This document shows positions 44,260 through 54,898 of a DNA stretch of 64,000 bases, piece by piece. Below the pieces are notes generated by a model. The model was not told the origin of the DNA. It did not search any database and saw only the letters and a list, made by a program, of their open reading frames with translations. The stretch is from the NCBI RefSeq assembly GCF_010994275.1, contig NZ_WMCD01000004.1, forward strand, positions 310,001 to 374,000. Direction: 5' to 3'. This stretch comes from Cyclobacterium jeungdonense (GTDB lineage: Bacteria; Bacteroidota; Bacteroidia; Cytophagales; Cyclobacteriaceae). Both the position numbers and the translations under genes were made by a program. Positions within the stretch are counted from its first letter, which is position 1. Each line of letters starts with the position of its first letter.

Positions 44260-47037
44260 ATGAAATACGTTCCGTTTATTGTGGGGCTGGTAGTCCTAAT
44301 GATTGCTTCGGTTACAACCTCACAGGCGACCCATATCCGGGCTGGGGAAATCATCGCTGAAAGAATTTCCACCCAAACCCTGACTTATCGAATTACGGTA
44401 GTGGGATACACAGATACCCGTTCCACCGTGGTTTTTGGTCCGGGAGAAATTGATTTCGGTGATGGTCGGTCAGAGGTATTGAATACGGAGAGTGACTTTA
44501 ATTTAACGGAAAACCTTGGTAACAACATTGAAAAAAATGTTTTTGTCATAACCCATACCTACCAGGGTCCAGGCAATTACACCATCCGGTTTATGGAGTT
44601 TAACCGAAATGCCAACACCTTAAATATGGATCAGTCGGTAGACACTCCATTCTACATAGAGACCATGATCAGCATCGACCCATTTTTAGGGGTCAATAAT
44701 TCCCCGATTTTAACCATCGCTCCTGTTGATAATGGCGCTGTTAATCAAACCTACATCCACAATCCAGGAGCCTATGATCCGGATGGGGATAGCCTCGCCT
44801 ACGTATTGGACGTCCCAAAACAAGCCTTTCAGAGAGAAGTAAATAACTACAGGAGTCCAGCTTCCGGAGAATTTAGTTTTACCCGACAGGATGGTACCAC
44901 CCCTCCTTTTCTGGAACTGGATCCGGTCACCGGAGACCTTATCTGGGATGCTCCAGGAATTGCGGGTCAATACAATGTGGCTTTTCGAATTGAGGAATGG
45001 CGCATGGTTGCCGGCAAATGGGAACGCATCGGCTATGTGCTACGAGACATGCAGATCATTATTGAAAACACAGATAATCGAAGGCCCGAATTGATCATGC
45101 CGGAGGATATTTGTGTTGAAGCAGGAACTGAGATCACCGAGATCTTTCAGGGAATGGATCCGGATGGGGACCCTATTATGATTGAAGTCTTTGGGGATCC
45201 CGTAGAAATCACCTCCTCCCCGGCGTCTTACAGTCCAGAATCTACATTTCAACCCTCACCGGGTATTATCAGTTTTCAATGGCAGACTGTTTGCAATCAT
45301 GTCCGGGCAAGAACCTATCAAGTTAGGGTCCGGATACAGGACCAGCCGGATTCGGGACCTGCATTGGTGGATATTAAGACCTGGAATATTACCATCGTAG
45401 CTCCTCCACCTGTTCCCTACAGCATCGAGCAGCAACAAGGGCGCTCAGCTCGGCTGGAATGGGATCCGTACGTTTGCTCCAATGCAGCCGAAACCATGCA
45501 GGTCTGGCGCAGAATTAATAGCGACCCCTACGAGCCGGATTCCTGTGAAACCGGAATTCGTGAGGGATATACCCTCGTAGGCGAAACAAGCATGGAAACA
45601 TTTGATTTTCAAGACACCAACCAAGGCATGGGGCTAAGTCCGGGGAATACCTATTGTTACCGACTGGTAGCTGCTTTTCCTTCTCCAAGATCCGGGGAAA
45701 GTTACGTTTCCGAAGAGATCTGTATTACCGTAGACGTGGACGTACCCTTGATTACCAATGTGAGTGTAGAAGAAACCAGTTCAGATTCTGGTGAAATTCT
45801 GGTCAGGTGGACTCCCCCGTACGATATTGATACGGAAATTTATCCCGGCCCTTTCACCTATGAATTAATTCGGAATCAGGGATTTACCGGAGCAAATGGT
45901 ACTACGTCGCTCATCACCACCGCCGATACGGTTTTCAGGGATAGTCAGTTAAATACCGAAAACCTGGTCTATAACTATAAGGTTATCCTCCTATCAAATG
46001 GCGAAAAAATAGACACTAGCAGTGTCGCATCCTCGGTAAGAGTTGATCCCACGATCATTAATGAAGCAATTGAACTACAATGGGAATTTCAGGTTCCCTG
46101 GAACAACGAGGATGCTACCTATCCTCATTTAGTATACCGAAACCGAACAGATCCTGACGCTGAAGATACCGAAAACTTCACACTGATCGCCGAGGTAAAC
46201 GTAACGCAAGATGGATTTGTTTACCTGGATGACGGTAACCATAATGGTATTCCTCTGGATACCGAAAAGGAATATTGCTATTATGTGGTCACAAATGGAA
46301 GCTATAACCTCGATATTTTAGAGTATCCCTTAGCTAACAACTCCCAGATCGTTTGCGCCCGACCAGATGATGACCGACTCCCCTGCCCACCGGTATTGAG
46401 CTACGAAGGCCCCGAATGCACCGATTTTCTGGCCGACAAACCTTGTAATTTCAGTGATTTCTACCACGACTTGAGTTGGGAGCCTGATTTTACAGGCGAA
46501 TGTGATTCGGAGCTGAACGGTTACCGCATCTATTTTTCCAACACGGGAGAAGAAGGAACTTTCAACCTGGTATCAACCGTACCGGTAATCCAAATGCAGA
46601 CCCGCATTGAAGGATTAACAGAATTGAAGGGCTGCTATTACATCACCGCGGTAGACCGGTCTGGAAATGAAAGTGAACCCAGCAACATCGTTTGTATTGA
46701 TAATTGCCCTAATTATGAATTGCCCAATGTATTTACCCCCAATGGGGATAACATTAATGACACCTTTCAGGCGTTTGACAACCCCTATGACAAGTGTCCG
46801 CGATTTGTAGAAGCAGTAGAAATTAATATCTACAATCGCTGGGGTACCTTGGTTCATTCCTATAATAGCACCCTGGCAACTGAAAACGACATTTACATTA
46901 ATTGGGATGGCAGGGATACGGAAGGCAATGAGTTGCCATCAGGAACCTATTACTATGAAGCGACCGTTTACTTCAATGTTCTGGATGAAAACCTTCGCCA
47001 AAACAAAAGTAAAGGTACTATTCAGTTGATGAAGTAA
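44260..47037 (+). CDS. Large secreted protein with type B T9SS sorting domain
   Basis: Exported protein of 925 residues, probably on the cell surface. ATG at 44260 starts the signal peptide (MKYVPFIVGLVVLMIASVTTSQA); an earlier ATG gives a hydrophilic leader. The N-terminal third is PKD/Ig-like, with GDGRSEVLNTE and repeated PDGD turns (residues about 170-320); the middle holds fibronectin type III-like modules (ARLEWDPYVCS, LVRWTPPYD, LSWEPDF). The C-terminal 100 residues (FTPNGDNINDTF, YNRWGTLVHS, WDGRDTEGNELPSGTYYYE) are the CHU_C/gliding-motility-associated type B sorting domain used by the type IX secretion system. No enzyme domain is seen, so an adhesin or surface-structure role is likely. 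Confidence 0.92.
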   Translation: MKYVPFIVGLVVLMIASVTTSQATHIRAGEIIAERISTQTLTYRITVVGYTDTRSTVVFGPGEIDFGDGRSEVLNTESDFNLTENLGNNIEKNVFVITHTYQGPGNYTIRFMEFNRNANTLNMDQSVDTPFYIETMISIDPFLGVNNSPILTIAPVDNGAVNQTYIHNPGAYDPDGDSLAYVLDVPKQAFQREVNNYRSPASGEFSFTRQDGTTPPFLELDPVTGDLIWDAPGIAGQYNVAFRIEEWRMVAGKWERIGYVLRDMQIIIENTDNRRPELIMPEDICVEAGTEITEIFQGMDPDGDPIMIEVFGDPVEITSSPASYSPESTFQPSPGIISFQWQTVCNHVRARTYQVRVRIQDQPDSGPALVDIKTWNITIVAPPPVPYSIEQQQGRSARLEWDPYVCSNAAETMQVWRRINSDPYEPDSCETGIREGYTLVGETSMETFDFQDTNQGMGLSPGNTYCYRLVAAFPSPRSGESYVSEEICITVDVDVPLITNVSVEETSSDSGEILVRWTPPYDIDTEIYPGPFTYELIRNQGFTGANGTTSLITTADTVFRDSQLNTENLVYNYKVILLSNGEKIDTSSVASSVRVDPTIINEAIELQWEFQVPWNNEDATYPHLVYRNRTDPDAEDTENFTLIAEVNVTQDGFVYLDDGNHNGIPLDTEKEYCYYVVTNGSYNLDILEYPLANNSQIVCARPDDDRLPCPPVLSYEGPECTDFLADKPCNFSDFYHDLSWEPDFTGECDSELNGYRIYFSNTGEEGTFNLVSTVPVIQMQTRIEGLTELKGCYYITAVDRSGNESEPSNIVCIDNCPNYELPNVFTPNGDNINDTFQAFDNPYDKCPRFVEAVEINIYNRWGTLVHSYNSTLATENDIYINWDGRDTEGNELPSGTYYYEATVYFNVLDENLRQNKSKGTIQLMK

Positions 47038-47115
47038 CCCCAAATCGCTAAGTTGGTGGTTAGTGAAAAAAATAAATTTAATTAAATTTTAGACCAATAA
47101 AGTAACTAGTATTTT

Positions 47116-47739
47116 ATGAAAGCCCATACTAAAACAACGCAAGATAGCCTTTCCCCACAAGATGCACTGACTTTTTTAAAGGAGGGGAATAAACGATTTA
47201 TCAGCAACCTGAGCACCAATAAAAACCTGCTTCAAATGGTTAACGAGACCCGTGATGGCCAATGGCCCTTCGCGGTTGTATTGAGTTGTATCGACTCCAG
47301 AACATCTGCGGAGTTGATCTTTGACCAGGGATTAGGTGATATATTTAGTGCTAGGGTAGCCGGTAATGTAGTGAACGAAGATATTTTGGGTAGCATGGAA
47401 TATGCGGTGAAATACGCCGGATCGAAATTGGTCCTGGTACTTGGCCATACCAAATGTGGCGCTGTCACCAGTGCCTGCAAAAAAGTAAAGGACGGTAATA
47501 TTACTGCGCTTCTGCATAAAATCAAGCCAGCTATCGACAGGGCTTCAAAAGAATCAAACGGAGCCACAGACGATCCTGTGTTCATAGAGAAAGTGGCTAC
47601 TTTTAATGTATTCGAGGCAATGGAAGAAATAAGGGAACGAAGCACAATCATCAGTAACATGGAAAAAGAGGGCAAAATCCTGGTGGTTGGAGCCGTTTAC
47701 GATGTAGAAACAGGACAGGTAGAGTTTTTTGAACATTAA
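47116..47739 (+). CDS. Beta-class carbonic anhydrase
   Basis: Zinc enzyme of 207 residues that interconverts carbon dioxide and bicarbonate. Zinc ligands are C58, H111 and C114 (SCIDSRT and LGHTKCGA); D60 and R62 form the catalytic dyad. FSARVAGNVVNEDILGSMEYAV is the family's second block. A hairpin and T run follow the stop, and inside its loop lies the -33 element of the next gene. Confidence 0.95.
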   Translation: MKAHTKTTQDSLSPQDALTFLKEGNKRFISNLSTNKNLLQMVNETRDGQWPFAVVLSCIDSRTSAELIFDQGLGDIFSARVAGNVVNEDILGSMEYAVKYAGSKLVLVLGHTKCGAVTSACKKVKDGNITALLHKIKPAIDRASKESNGATDDPVFIEKVATFNVFEAMEEIRERSTIISNMEKEGKILVVGAVYDVETGQVEFFEH

Positions 47740-47763
47740 GCTACCGCTAAGCGAATGGATTTT

Positions 47764-47806
47764 AAGGCAGCTTCGACGCATAGGTTGAACCTGCCTTATT
47801 TTTTTC
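47764..47806 (+). terminator. Terminator of the carbonic anhydrase gene
   Basis: AAGGCAG (47764-47770) pairs with CTGCCTT (47791-47797) across a 20-base loop, followed by ATTTTTTTCCC. Confidence 0.65.
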
Positions 47807-47817
47807 CCTACCTTTGC
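47785..47817 (+). promoter_or_regulatory. Promoter of fabD
   Basis: TTG (47785-47787), 21 bases, TACCTTTGC (47809-47817): full match to the Bacteroidota consensus TAnnTTTG. The fabD ATG is 30 bases downstream. The -33 element lies in the loop of the preceding terminator. Confidence 0.75.
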
Positions 47818-47846
47818 ATTCTTAACCAACAAAACCACCTTTAATA

Positions 47847-48725
47847 ATGGTAGCTTATGTATTTCCGGGCCAGGGTGCCCAATATCCAGGAATGGGTAAA
47901 GACCTGTACTCCCAAAAACCCGACGCAAAAAAATTATTCGATCTGGCCAATAATATATTGGATTTCAAGATTACGGATATCATGTTTGAAGGTAACGCCG
48001 AAGAATTAAAGCAGACCAATGTAACACAGCCAGCCGTGTTCCTTCATTCGGTGATCGCAGCATTAACAACCGACCATTTTCAGCCAGACATGGTTGCCGG
48101 GCACTCATTGGGTGAGTTTTCCGCTCTGGTGGCCAATCAGGTATTGCAGTTTGAAGATGGATTGCGATTGGTTCATCAGCGGGCACTCGCCATGCAGGAA
48201 GCGTGCGAAATCAATCCCTCCACAATGGCGGCTATCCTTGGACTTCCTGATGAGGAAGTCGAAGCTATTTGTGCTTCCATAGAAGGACATATAGTTGTTC
48301 CTGCCAATTATAATTGCCCTGGCCAGTTGGTCATTTCGGGAAGTCTGGAAGGAATCCAAATCGCTTGTGAGAAAATGAAGGCTGCCGGAGCCAAACGAGC
48401 CCTCCCCCTGTCTGTAGGAGGTGCTTTCCATTCGCCTTTGATGGAACCAGCCCGTGTTAAACTCGAATCAGCTATCCATTCTACCTCTTTCTCTCCGCCT
48501 AGTTGCCCGATTTATCAGAACGTAAGTACCACTGCCGTAAAGGATGTGGAAACCATCAAAAAAAACCTTATTGCACAGCTCACAGCACCTGTCAAGTGGA
48601 CGCAGTCTGTGCAGAACATGGTGCAAGATGGTGCTGCGAAATTTATCGAATGTGGACCAGGCAAGGTATTGCAGGGACTTGTTAAAAAAATCCACAAAGA
48701 AGCGGAGGTCGACTCACTCCAATAA
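47847..48725 (+). CDS. fabD: Malonyl-CoA:ACP transacylase
   Basis: Fatty-acid synthesis enzyme of 292 residues that loads malonyl groups onto acyl carrier protein. VFPGQGAQYPGMGKDLY opens the protein, GHSLGEFSAL carries the nucleophile serine, and GGAFHSPLMEPA the catalytic histidine. Length is standard. It has its own promoter, and a large hairpin overlapping the convergent folK end should stop its transcript. Confidence 0.96.
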   Translation: MVAYVFPGQGAQYPGMGKDLYSQKPDAKKLFDLANNILDFKITDIMFEGNAEELKQTNVTQPAVFLHSVIAALTTDHFQPDMVAGHSLGEFSALVANQVLQFEDGLRLVHQRALAMQEACEINPSTMAAILGLPDEEVEAICASIEGHIVVPANYNCPGQLVISGSLEGIQIACEKMKAAGAKRALPLSVGGAFHSPLMEPARVKLESAIHSTSFSPPSCPIYQNVSTTAVKDVETIKKNLIAQLTAPVKWTQSVQNMVQDGAAKFIECGPGKVLQGLVKKIHKEAEVDSLQ

Positions 48726-48737
48726 GACGAAATCAAG

Positions 48738-48798
48738 CCATTAACCGTCGGAATAGAGGCCGACGGTTAATGGATCCTTGCATTTTTTCAATAGTTCT
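48738..48798 (+). terminator. fabD terminator overlapping the end of folK
   Basis: Perfect 14-bp stem CCATTAACCGTCGG (48738-48751) / CCGACGGTTAATGG (48760-48773) with an 8-base loop; the T run TTTTTTC comes 9 bases after the stem on the plus strand. The stem lies inside the last codons and stop of folK. Confidence 0.7.
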
Positions 48799-49232
48799 TT
48801 ATTGCTCGTTTTTTCCAAAGGATGAATATACTCAGGCAAAACCTCTGCTAAAGGTACCAGAACGAACTTTCTAAAGCTCATTTGCGGATGAGGTATCTGC
48901 AAAACCTCTGATTGGATAACTTCTTCATCAAAATACAGGATGTCTATATCCATGGTCCGGTCCCCCCATTTAGTTTCTCTTTTTCTCCCCAGACGACGCT
49001 CAATCTGCTGAATACAGGCAAGGATTTTCTCAGGATCCATTTTTGTTCGTAGCACCAGTACTTGATTCAGATAAGGACTAAGTGACTCCCCTCCCCATGC
49101 CTCTGTTTCGTAAATGGCAGAGGCTCGCACCAATTCCATCTCCTTTACCAACCAATTTACTGCTTCATTCAATAATAACAGCCTGTCGCCTTCATTTCCA
49201 CCTAACCCCAATACTACGGTATGCATATCCAA
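48741..49232 (-). CDS. folK: 2-amino-4-hydroxy-6-hydroxymethyldihydropteridine diphosphokinase
   Basis: Folate-pathway pyrophosphokinase of 163 residues. VVLGLGGNEGDRLLLLNEA, YETEAWG, YLNQVLVLRT and the D-R-T-M-D-I-D-I-L-Y-F block with metal-binding aspartates, then HPQMSFRKFVLVPLAEV, are all typical. M3 could also be the start. Convergent with fabD; its 3' end is part of a shared hairpin. Confidence 0.94.
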   Translation of the reverse strand: MDMHTVVLGLGGNEGDRLLLLNEAVNWLVKEMELVRASAIYETEAWGGESLSPYLNQVLVLRTKMDPEKILACIQQIERRLGRKRETKWGDRTMDIDILYFDEEVIQSEVLQIPHPQMSFRKFVLVPLAEVLPEYIHPLEKTSNKELLKKCKDPLTVGLYSDG

Positions 49233-49305
49233 TTTTATTAAATCAAATTACTCAGTTTTGGTAAAAATAGGTTAATTTTGAGACTTACTAAAACAGGGGA
49301 TCTCT

Positions 49306-51063
49306 ATGAAATTTTTAAGCAACGTTTTAGCTGTTATCGTGGGAATGCTGGTTTTTTGGGTGCTGGCATTTTTCATCATGGCCGGGATCATCGCCATTAG
49401 TGCCGGTTCCGGTAAAATAGAAATAGAGGAAAATTCATTGCTTCACATTCGCTTAAATGGAGTAGTGCTGGTAGAACAAGCTCCTGAGGACGACATGTCG
49501 CTGCCCCCCTTACCCTTTCTTGGTAGTGTTTCCAGCGTAGGACTCAACCAGGTAATCCGAGCCATAGAAACGGCAAAAGAAAACCCGGACATCAAAGGAA
49601 TCTATCTGGAAAGCGGACTTCTGGCCGCCGGTCAATCGCACATCCTTGAAATCCGAAATGCATTAAAATCATTTAAAGAAAGTGGGAAATTTATCGTTGC
49701 CTATGGAGAATATTTTTCAGAAACGGGGTATTTTCTATGTTCCGTAGCCGACGAAATTTACCTCAATCCCATTGGCGATCTGGAGTTCAATGGGTTTGCC
49801 GCCAATCCCATTTTCCTAAAAGGCCTGTTAGACAAAATCGAAGTAGAACCAGTGATTTTCCGGGTGGGAGAATTTAAAAGTGCCATCGAACCCTTCATCA
49901 TGGAAAAAATGAGTGAGGAAAATCGGCTGCAAACCAGTGTTTACTTAGAAGACCTGAATCAGGTTGTAGTGAATGCGGTAGCAGAAAGCCGTTCATTGTC
50001 GGTGGAAAAAATTCAGGAAATTAACGACAACATGTCCGTCAGAACCAGTCAGGACGCGGTAGACTTGGGATTGATCGACGCGTTATGGTATGACGATCAG
50101 GTCAAAGGAAGGCTACGAGAAAAACTAGGACTGGAAGAGGAGGATGATATCAATAGTGTAAACATTAGTGGGATCAATCAAACAGCTAAGGAGAAAAACA
50201 GGCTTTCCCGAAATCAGATCGCGGTAATAATGGCAGATGGTGAGATTGTGGGTGGACAAAATCCAGATCAGATCAGTTCAGACCTCTTCCTGAAAGAAAT
50301 CCGAAAAGCACGAAAAAACGAGGACGTAAAAGCCATCGTATTGAGGATTAATTCCCCGGGCGGCTCAGTAGTTGCCTCCGAAGTTCTTTGGAGGGAATTA
50401 TCAGAAGCGCAAAAGGAAAAGCCGCTTATCGCATCCATGTCCAACTACGCGGCTTCCGGCGGATATTACCTAGCCGCACCGGCAGATACCATTGTGGCGC
50501 AACCCAATACCATTACCGGTTCCATTGGAATTTTTGGTATTCTATTTAATATGCAGGGGCTGCTGAATAATAAATTGGGAATTACTACCGATGTGGTTAG
50601 TACTGGTACCTATTCAGATTTTCTAAATCCTACCAAACCCATGTCCGAATCAGAAAAAGCCATCATGCAAAACAAGGTGGAAGAAGGCTACGATACCTTT
50701 ATTCAACGCGTTGCTGATGGCCGAAAAATGAGTCGTGAGGAAGTCATTGCCATTGCTGGTGGAAGGGTTTGGTCGGGGACAATGGCTAAAAATATTGGTT
50801 TGGTGGATATCCTAGGCGGATTCGATGATGCCATCCACATCGCCGCTCATAAAGCAGGTCTGGAAGATGACTATCGGGTGGTTCTCTATCCCAAACAAAA
50901 AACCCTGCTGGAACAACTATTGTCCGACTTTGGTACTGATGTACAAAGCACCTACCATCGGATTAAATTTGGTGCTTCCTATGATTTATTCCAGCAGGTG
51001 GACCGAATGAAAAAACTGGAAGGTAGAATGGCCCTACTCCCTTTCCTATTGGATATAGACTGA
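49306..51063 (+). CDS. sppA: Signal peptide peptidase SppA, 67K type
   Basis: Membrane-bound serine protease of 585 residues that degrades leftover signal peptides. One N-terminal transmembrane helix (about 3-32), then two tandem SppA/ClpP-fold halves. The general-base lysine is expected in RVGEFKSAIEPF in the first half and the nucleophile serine in NYAASGGYYLAAPAD in the second, with NSPGGSVVASEV before it. The length equals the Escherichia coli two-domain type. A TAATTTTG element at 49273-49280 may be its -7 promoter region, though I see no -33 partner. Divergent from folK. Confidence 0.95.
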   Translation: MKFLSNVLAVIVGMLVFWVLAFFIMAGIIAISAGSGKIEIEENSLLHIRLNGVVLVEQAPEDDMSLPPLPFLGSVSSVGLNQVIRAIETAKENPDIKGIYLESGLLAAGQSHILEIRNALKSFKESGKFIVAYGEYFSETGYFLCSVADEIYLNPIGDLEFNGFAANPIFLKGLLDKIEVEPVIFRVGEFKSAIEPFIMEKMSEENRLQTSVYLEDLNQVVVNAVAESRSLSVEKIQEINDNMSVRTSQDAVDLGLIDALWYDDQVKGRLREKLGLEEEDDINSVNISGINQTAKEKNRLSRNQIAVIMADGEIVGGQNPDQISSDLFLKEIRKARKNEDVKAIVLRINSPGGSVVASEVLWRELSEAQKEKPLIASMSNYAASGGYYLAAPADTIVAQPNTITGSIGIFGILFNMQGLLNNKLGITTDVVSTGTYSDFLNPTKPMSESEKAIMQNKVEEGYDTFIQRVADGRKMSREEVIAIAGGRVWSGTMAKNIGLVDILGGFDDAIHIAAHKAGLEDDYRVVLYPKQKTLLEQLLSDFGTDVQSTYHRIKFGASYDLFQQVDRMKKLEGRMALLPFLLDID

Positions 51064-51125
51064 TTAAATCGAAATTATTGCTATATTAAAGAAATTAAAT
51101 TCCCGGAAAACACCCCTCCTATTCC

Positions 51126-51989
51126 ATGGCTGTTCCCTTTAAAAATTATTTCCTGGTCCTTCTTTTATTGCCCAATTTGCAAATCACCGGGTCATGGGCG
51201 CAGGATTCCTATTCCATCGCTAATTACAATGTCTTTTTTGACACTCCAAGTAATTCTGGAAATCTCTGGGAAGACAGGGGTCCACACCTTATCAACCTGA
51301 TCCGATTCCACGAAATGGATATTATCGGGACTAGGGAAGGCTTGTATTCCCAAGTGGAAGATAATAGTAAGGACCTTAATTTCCCTTATATTGGGGTAAG
51401 TAAGGACTCGGGGAAAAAAGAGGGAGAATTTTGCGCTGTTTTTTACAATCCTGAAAAATTTCAGCTTTTAGATAAGGGAACATTCTGGCTTTCTCCTTCT
51501 CTGGAAAAGCCCTCCAAAGACCGGGATGCAGCAATCAACAGGATCTGTTCCTGGGGTAAATTTGAAACATCAGAGGGTGATTTATTTTATGTTTTTAACG
51601 TACATTACGATACACTTGGCCAAACCGCCAGTGAGGAGAGTAGTAAATTGCTTCATGAAAAAATCACCGAGATCAATAAAGAACACTTGCCCTGCATCCT
51701 GACAGGAGATTTTTATGGGGATGAATCCAAACCCGCTTACCAGGAATCAAATGAAGAAGAAACTCTACATAACAGCAAGGGCAATTCGCTCATCCCGTCT
51801 CATGGAGGCAGCCGAACTTTCCATCCGTTTAATTGGGATCTACTTCCTGAAAAGAGAATCGATCCTGTTTTTGTGAGTTCCAACTTCTCCGATATCCGCC
51901 ACGCCAATGGTACGGTTAATCACTGCAAAAAATTCCCATCCAATCATTTTCCTGTCAAGTTACGTCCAAAAATTGGAAAGGTCCTCTAA
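51126..51989 (+). CDS. Secreted endonuclease/exonuclease/phosphatase-family protein
   Basis: Exported protein of 287 residues with a signal peptide ending in GSWAQ. The fold of DNase I-like metal hydrolases is visible: NYNVFFDTPSN at the first strand, IIGTREGLYSQ with the metal-binding glutamate, FNVHYDTLG, CILTGDFYGDE with the N/D position, and SNHFPVKLRP with the final S-x-H. Compared with the usual GDFN motif it has GDFYGD. It could act on phosphodiesters, sugars or lipids; the substrate is not known. Confidence 0.88.
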   Translation: MAVPFKNYFLVLLLLPNLQITGSWAQDSYSIANYNVFFDTPSNSGNLWEDRGPHLINLIRFHEMDIIGTREGLYSQVEDNSKDLNFPYIGVSKDSGKKEGEFCAVFYNPEKFQLLDKGTFWLSPSLEKPSKDRDAAINRICSWGKFETSEGDLFYVFNVHYDTLGQTASEESSKLLHEKITEINKEHLPCILTGDFYGDESKPAYQESNEEETLHNSKGNSLIPSHGGSRTFHPFNWDLLPEKRIDPVFVSSNFSDIRHANGTVNHCKKFPSNHFPVKLRPKIGKVL

Positions 51990-52034
51990 ATAGAGGCCGC
52001 CAAGCATCCGCACAATTAGTGAATTTTTAGAATT

Positions 52035-52069
52035 CTGAAGGTAAAAAAGTATACCTTCAGGCATTTTTG
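52035..52069 (+). terminator. Terminator before valS
   Basis: CTGAAGGTA (52035-52043) and TACCTTCAG (52052-52060), 8-base loop, then GCATTTTTG. Confidence 0.8.
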
Positions 52070-52099
52070 TGTTATTTTTGCCCCCTAAATTAAATCAGC

Positions 52100-54730
52100 A
52101 TGGCACTTTCTACCAAGTACGACTCCCGAAGCTCTGAATCCAAATGGTACCAATACTGGATGGATCACGGCATGTTCCATTCCGAACCGGATGATCAAAG
52201 AGAGGCTTATTCCATTGTCATACCGCCACCTAATGTGACTGGAGTACTCCATATGGGCCACATGCTCAATAATACCATACAGGATATCCTGGTGCGAAAA
52301 GCCCGAATGGAAGGTAAGAACGCTTGCTGGGTACCGGGAACAGACCATGCTTCCATAGCCACTGAAGCCAAAGTAGTGGCCATGCTGAAAGAAAAAGGCA
52401 TTGAGAAAAAAAATATCAGCAGGGAAGCTTTTTTATCCCATGCCTGGGAATGGAAAGAAAAGTACGGAGGGATTATCCTGGAGCAATTAAAAAAACTGGG
52501 GGCTTCCTGCGATTGGGAACGAACCCGATTCACCATGGATCCTTCTCTGAGCGAAGCCGTTACCAATGTCTTCGTAGATTTACATCAAAAAGGAAAAATT
52601 TACCGGGGAATCCGAATGGTCAATTGGGATCCCAAAGGAAAAACCGCCCTTTCTGACGATGAGGTTATTTTCAAGGAAGTGGCCTCTACTCTTTACCATA
52701 TCGCTTATAAAATCGAAGGTTCGGATGAATCGCTGACCATTGCCACTACCCGGCCGGAAACCATCATGGCAGATGTTGCCATATGTATTCACCCAGAAGA
52801 CAACAGGTACAGCCATCTTAAAGGAAAAAAAGCGTTGATCCCGTTGATAGAGCGACCCATTCCGATCATTGAAGATGAATATGTGGAAAGGGAATTTGGT
52901 ACCGGATGTCTCAAAATCACACCTGCACACGATATCAATGATTATGAAATTGGCTTAAAGCACAAATTAGAGGTCATTGACATCTTGAACGATGACGGAA
53001 CCCTGAATGAAAAAGCCAGCATTTTGATCGGCGAAGACCGCTTTGTTGCCAGAAAAAAAATAACAAAACTACTCCAGGAAGCCGGACAGCTGATCCAAGA
53101 GGAGGCTTATGCTTCCAACATGGGGCATTCGGAACGAACCGATGCCGTAATTGAGCCAAGGCTTTCCCTGCAATGGTTTTTGAAAATGGAGGAAATCACC
53201 CAGCCAGCCCTTAAGGCAGTGATGGACGATACGGTACAGCTCTTTCCTCCCAAATTCAAAAATATGTATAAGAGTTGGATGGAAAATGTCCGTGACTGGT
53301 GCATTTCCCGGCAACTTTGGTGGGGGCACCGGATTCCGGCCTATTACCTACCCAATGGGGAATATATTGTAGCAAACAGTCCTGAAGAAGCCCTCAATTT
53401 GGCAAGGGAAAGGTTCAATGAAAATTTCACCGAAAAGGATATAAAGCAGGACGAAGATGTGCTGGATACCTGGTTTTCATCCTGGTTGTGGCCCATTTCC
53501 GTTTTTGATCCTGAATTTTTCAAAACTGGCGAAAAAAATCGGGATCTGGCCTATTATTACCCGACGAATGATCTGGTAACGGCCCCCGAGATTTTATTTT
53601 TCTGGGTAGCCAGAATGATCATAGCAGGCTATGAATACACCGGTGAAAAACCGTTCAAAAACGTTTACCTGACCGGAATCGTCCGGGATAAAATGGGTAG
53701 GAAAATGTCCAAATCGCTGGGAAATTCTCCCGATCCTCTTGCACTGATAGATACCTATGGCGCAGACGGGGTACGGACAGGCATGTTGTTCAGCAGCCCT
53801 GCCGGCAACGACTTGCCTTTTGACGAAAAACTAGTGGAACAAGGCAGGAACTTCTGTAATAAAATCTGGAATGCCTACCGGCTGATTGAGGGGTGGGAAG
53901 TAACTCCCACGGCCAATCCTACTACCAAAACCGCTATCGCCTGGTTTGAAAGTAGGTTACAGCAGTCCCTGGACGAACTCTCCGACCATTTTGAAAAATT
54001 CCGTATCTCCGATGCTTTAATGACGGTCTATAAGTTGGTTTGGGATGACTTCTGCTCCTGGTATCTGGAAATGATAAAGCCTGCGTACCAGGCTCCAATA
54101 GATGAATACACCAAAGCAAGGACCGTTTCCTTTTTCGAAGATTTATTGAAAATTCTCCACCCGTTCATGCCTTTCATTACCGAGGAGCTATGGCAGCAAA
54201 TAGGAGTCCGAAAAGACGGGGAGGCCCTCATGCTGTCTCCATGGCCAAAAAGCAGCTCCTATGATGAACATATTGTATCCGAAGCACAACAGATTTTTGA
54301 AGTGATTTCACAGATAAGAAATATCCGTGCGTCGAAAGGACTATCCCCTAAGTTGCCTTTACAGCTTTACATTCATACAGAAAACCGAAGCCTATATGCC
54401 CGGTACGACGAAATCATTAAAAAGCTAGCTACTATTACTTCTGTAAATTTTGGTGACCCGGAAGGAAATGCCGTCAGCTTTGTAGTGAAGGCGGATGAAA
54501 TCTACATCCCAATGAAGGAGGAAATAGATCTGGAACAAGAAAAGGAAGACCTACTCAAAGAATTAGAATATACCAAAGGGTTTTTGAATTCCGTATCGAA
54601 AAAGCTGGCCAACGAAAAATTTGTTTCCAACGCACCGGAAGCCGTAGTAGAAAAAGAAAAGAAAAAGATGGCCGATGCCAGGTCCAAATTAAATGCTTTG
54701 GAAGAAAGTTTGAGGAAACTCGAACAGTAA
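52100..54730 (+). CDS. valS: Valyl-tRNA synthetase
   Basis: Class I aminoacyl-tRNA synthetase of 876 residues that charges tRNA-Val and edits threonine. The HIGH motif is HMGH in [15 protein letters not shown], the KMSKS motif is in [14 protein letters not shown], the editing domain lies between them ([14 protein letters not shown]), and the C-terminal coiled coil (about 805-875: [16 protein letters not shown]) is the tRNA-binding arm. A TATTTTTG at 52073-52080 may be the -7 element. Complete and normal length. Confidence 0.98.
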   Translation: MALSTKYDSRSSESKWYQYWMDHGMFHSEPDDQREAYSIVIPPPNVTGVLHMGHMLNNTIQDILVRKARMEGKNACWVPGTDHASIATEAKVVAMLKEKGIEKKNISREAFLSHAWEWKEKYGGIILEQLKKLGASCDWERTRFTMDPSLSEAVTNVFVDLHQKGKIYRGIRMVNWDPKGKTALSDDEVIFKEVASTLYHIAYKIEGSDESLTIATTRPETIMADVAICIHPEDNRYSHLKGKKALIPLIERPIPIIEDEYVEREFGTGCLKITPAHDINDYEIGLKHKLEVIDILNDDGTLNEKASILIGEDRFVARKKITKLLQEAGQLIQEEAYASNMGHSERTDAVIEPRLSLQWFLKMEEITQPALKAVMDDTVQLFPPKFKNMYKSWMENVRDWCISRQLWWGHRIPAYYLPNGEYIVANSPEEALNLARERFNENFTEKDIKQDEDVLDTWFSSWLWPISVFDPEFFKTGEKNRDLAYYYPTNDLVTAPEILFFWVARMIIAGYEYTGEKPFKNVYLTGIVRDKMGRKMSKSLGNSPDPLALIDTYGADGVRTGMLFSSPAGNDLPFDEKLVEQGRNFCNKIWNAYRLIEGWEVTPTANPTTKTAIAWFESRLQQSLDELSDHFEKFRISDALMTVYKLVWDDFCSWYLEMIKPAYQAPIDEYTKARTVSFFEDLLKILHPFMPFITEELWQQIGVRKDGEALMLSPWPKSSSYDEHIVSEAQQIFEVISQIRNIRASKGLSPKLPLQLYIHTENRSLYARYDEIIKKLATITSVNFGDPEGNAVSFVVKADEIYIPMKEEIDLEQEKEDLLKELEYTKGFLNSVSKKLANEKFVSNAPEAVVEKEKKKMADARSKLNALEESLRKLEQ

Positions 54731-54898
54731 GAATTAAAAAGAAATGGCAAAGAAGGTGTTCAATGGGGTATTTCCGTTGCTTAGTTTACCTGCCCGCAAT
54801 TAAATAAACGTTCCGGGCTGTAATTGTATCGGCATTCCAGATGGAACATGCTGTTAGCAGGTGTCTAATATCCAAATTGACGAAACACTGGAAACCTC

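Noticed and set aside
52073..52080. TATTTTTG box before valS as promoter
   Set aside because: Matches the -7 box but no TTG lies 17-23 bases upstream, so not listed as a feature on its own.
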